A stretch of 38,049 nt of DNA from a virus: the IMG/VR virus record IMGVR_UViG_3300034107_000939, positions 1-38,049 of that record. One strand, written 5' to 3'. Under the pieces are notes generated by a model that saw only the letters and a list, made by a program, of their open reading frames with translations, had not been told where the DNA came from and did no database searches. Numbering within the stretch: the stretch's first letter is position 1; each line of letters begins with the position of its first letter. Below are positions 37,842-38,049 of this stretch, piece after piece. A program made the translations under genes and the position numbers.

Positions 37842-38049
37842 AGTACAAATGGGTGGAAACAAAACCCCATTTGCTCTGGCGGATCCTTGGGAGTCGTGAG
37901 TGGGTCCAAGTCTCCGATTCTGCGATGCGAATTGAACGCACGGAATTGCGGTACGTTGCCCATTGTTTTGGCCAGACTCACTCGGCTATGACTTTTCGGC
38001 AGGCCCGATTGTGGGCGGAAAAGTTGCAAAAACAGCGATTGGCGAAGGT
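37815..38049. repeat. Terminal direct repeat, right copy (circular overlap)
   Basis: Same sequence as 1-235 with two synonymous differences. It repeats the ribosome binding site and the first 74 codons of the zinc-ribbon gene. See the left copy. Confidence 0.9.
37829..38049 (+). CDS. Second, incomplete copy of the zinc-ribbon gene (window overlap)
   Basis: This is the first gene of the window (15-431) again, cut at the window end after about 74 codons. The two base differences change no residue. In the closed circle it is one gene, not two. Confidence 0.8.
   Translation, partial: MFEMKYKWVETKPHLLWRILGSREWVQVSDSAMRIERTELRYVAHCFGQTHSAMTFRQARLWAEKLQKQRLAK

Noticed and set aside
1-38049. CRISPR array, insertion sequence or diversity-generating retroelement
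   Set aside because: No regularly spaced identical repeats with spacers, no transposase and no reverse transcriptase were found; the 23-bp iterons have no spacers of varying sequence.

Overview
The window is almost certainly one complete circular temperate phage genome (or excised prophage) of about 37.8 kb, read once round. Bases 37815-38049 repeat bases 1-235 with two differences, both synonymous third-codon changes. The morphogenesis genes describe a siphovirus: HK97-type portal, prohead protease and capsid, a tail tube, a frameshifted tail chaperone and a roughly 620-residue tape measure. The host is probably a planctomycete. This is inferred from the integrase N-terminus (a P-x-Y-x-L-H-x-S-G-R-A-R start followed by Y-N-S-P-E-S-R), the small secreted protein with a Q-C-P-G-G-x-C-P motif, and the unusual envelope-directed proteins. 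It was not verified by any search.

Plus strand, 1-2305: small early/middle genes, ending in two overlapping genes that resemble region 4 and region 2 of a sigma-70 factor, encoded separately and in reversed order just upstream of the packaging genes. 2309-10591: packaging, head and connector genes (terminase with a DUF5681-like front end, portal, Mu F-like head protein, protease, capsid, decoration candidate, connector genes). 10595-14559: tail fibre, tandem-lectin fibre, small proteins and a nuclease. 14686-17260: small membrane proteins, a secreted thioredoxin-like protein and a papain-like cysteine peptidase, probably the lysis or envelope module. 17343-23750: tail module with a -1 frameshift site at 18682-18691, ending in a bidirectional terminator.

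Minus strand, 23816-29900: two accessory operons driven by two identical 61-bp promoter/operator copies and separated by terminators, then the tyrosine integrase, an attP that carries the 3' half of a tRNA-Arg(CCG) gene, and a small DNA-binding protein. A divergent control region (29901-30074) with repeated ATTACGGA sites separates this from the rightward early operon.

Plus strand, 30075 to the end and on through base 1: ribbon-helix-helix regulator, YqaJ-like exonuclease, RecT annealase, a structured intergenic region, a CsrA homologue, a replication initiator with five inverted-repeat iterons and an AT-rich stretch inside its coding region (a lambda-O-like origin), a likely helicase-loader-position gene, RusA, an AP2-domain protein and several small unknowns. 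The genes are tightly packed, with many ATGA-type stop/start overlaps, so transcription and translation are probably coupled through long operons.
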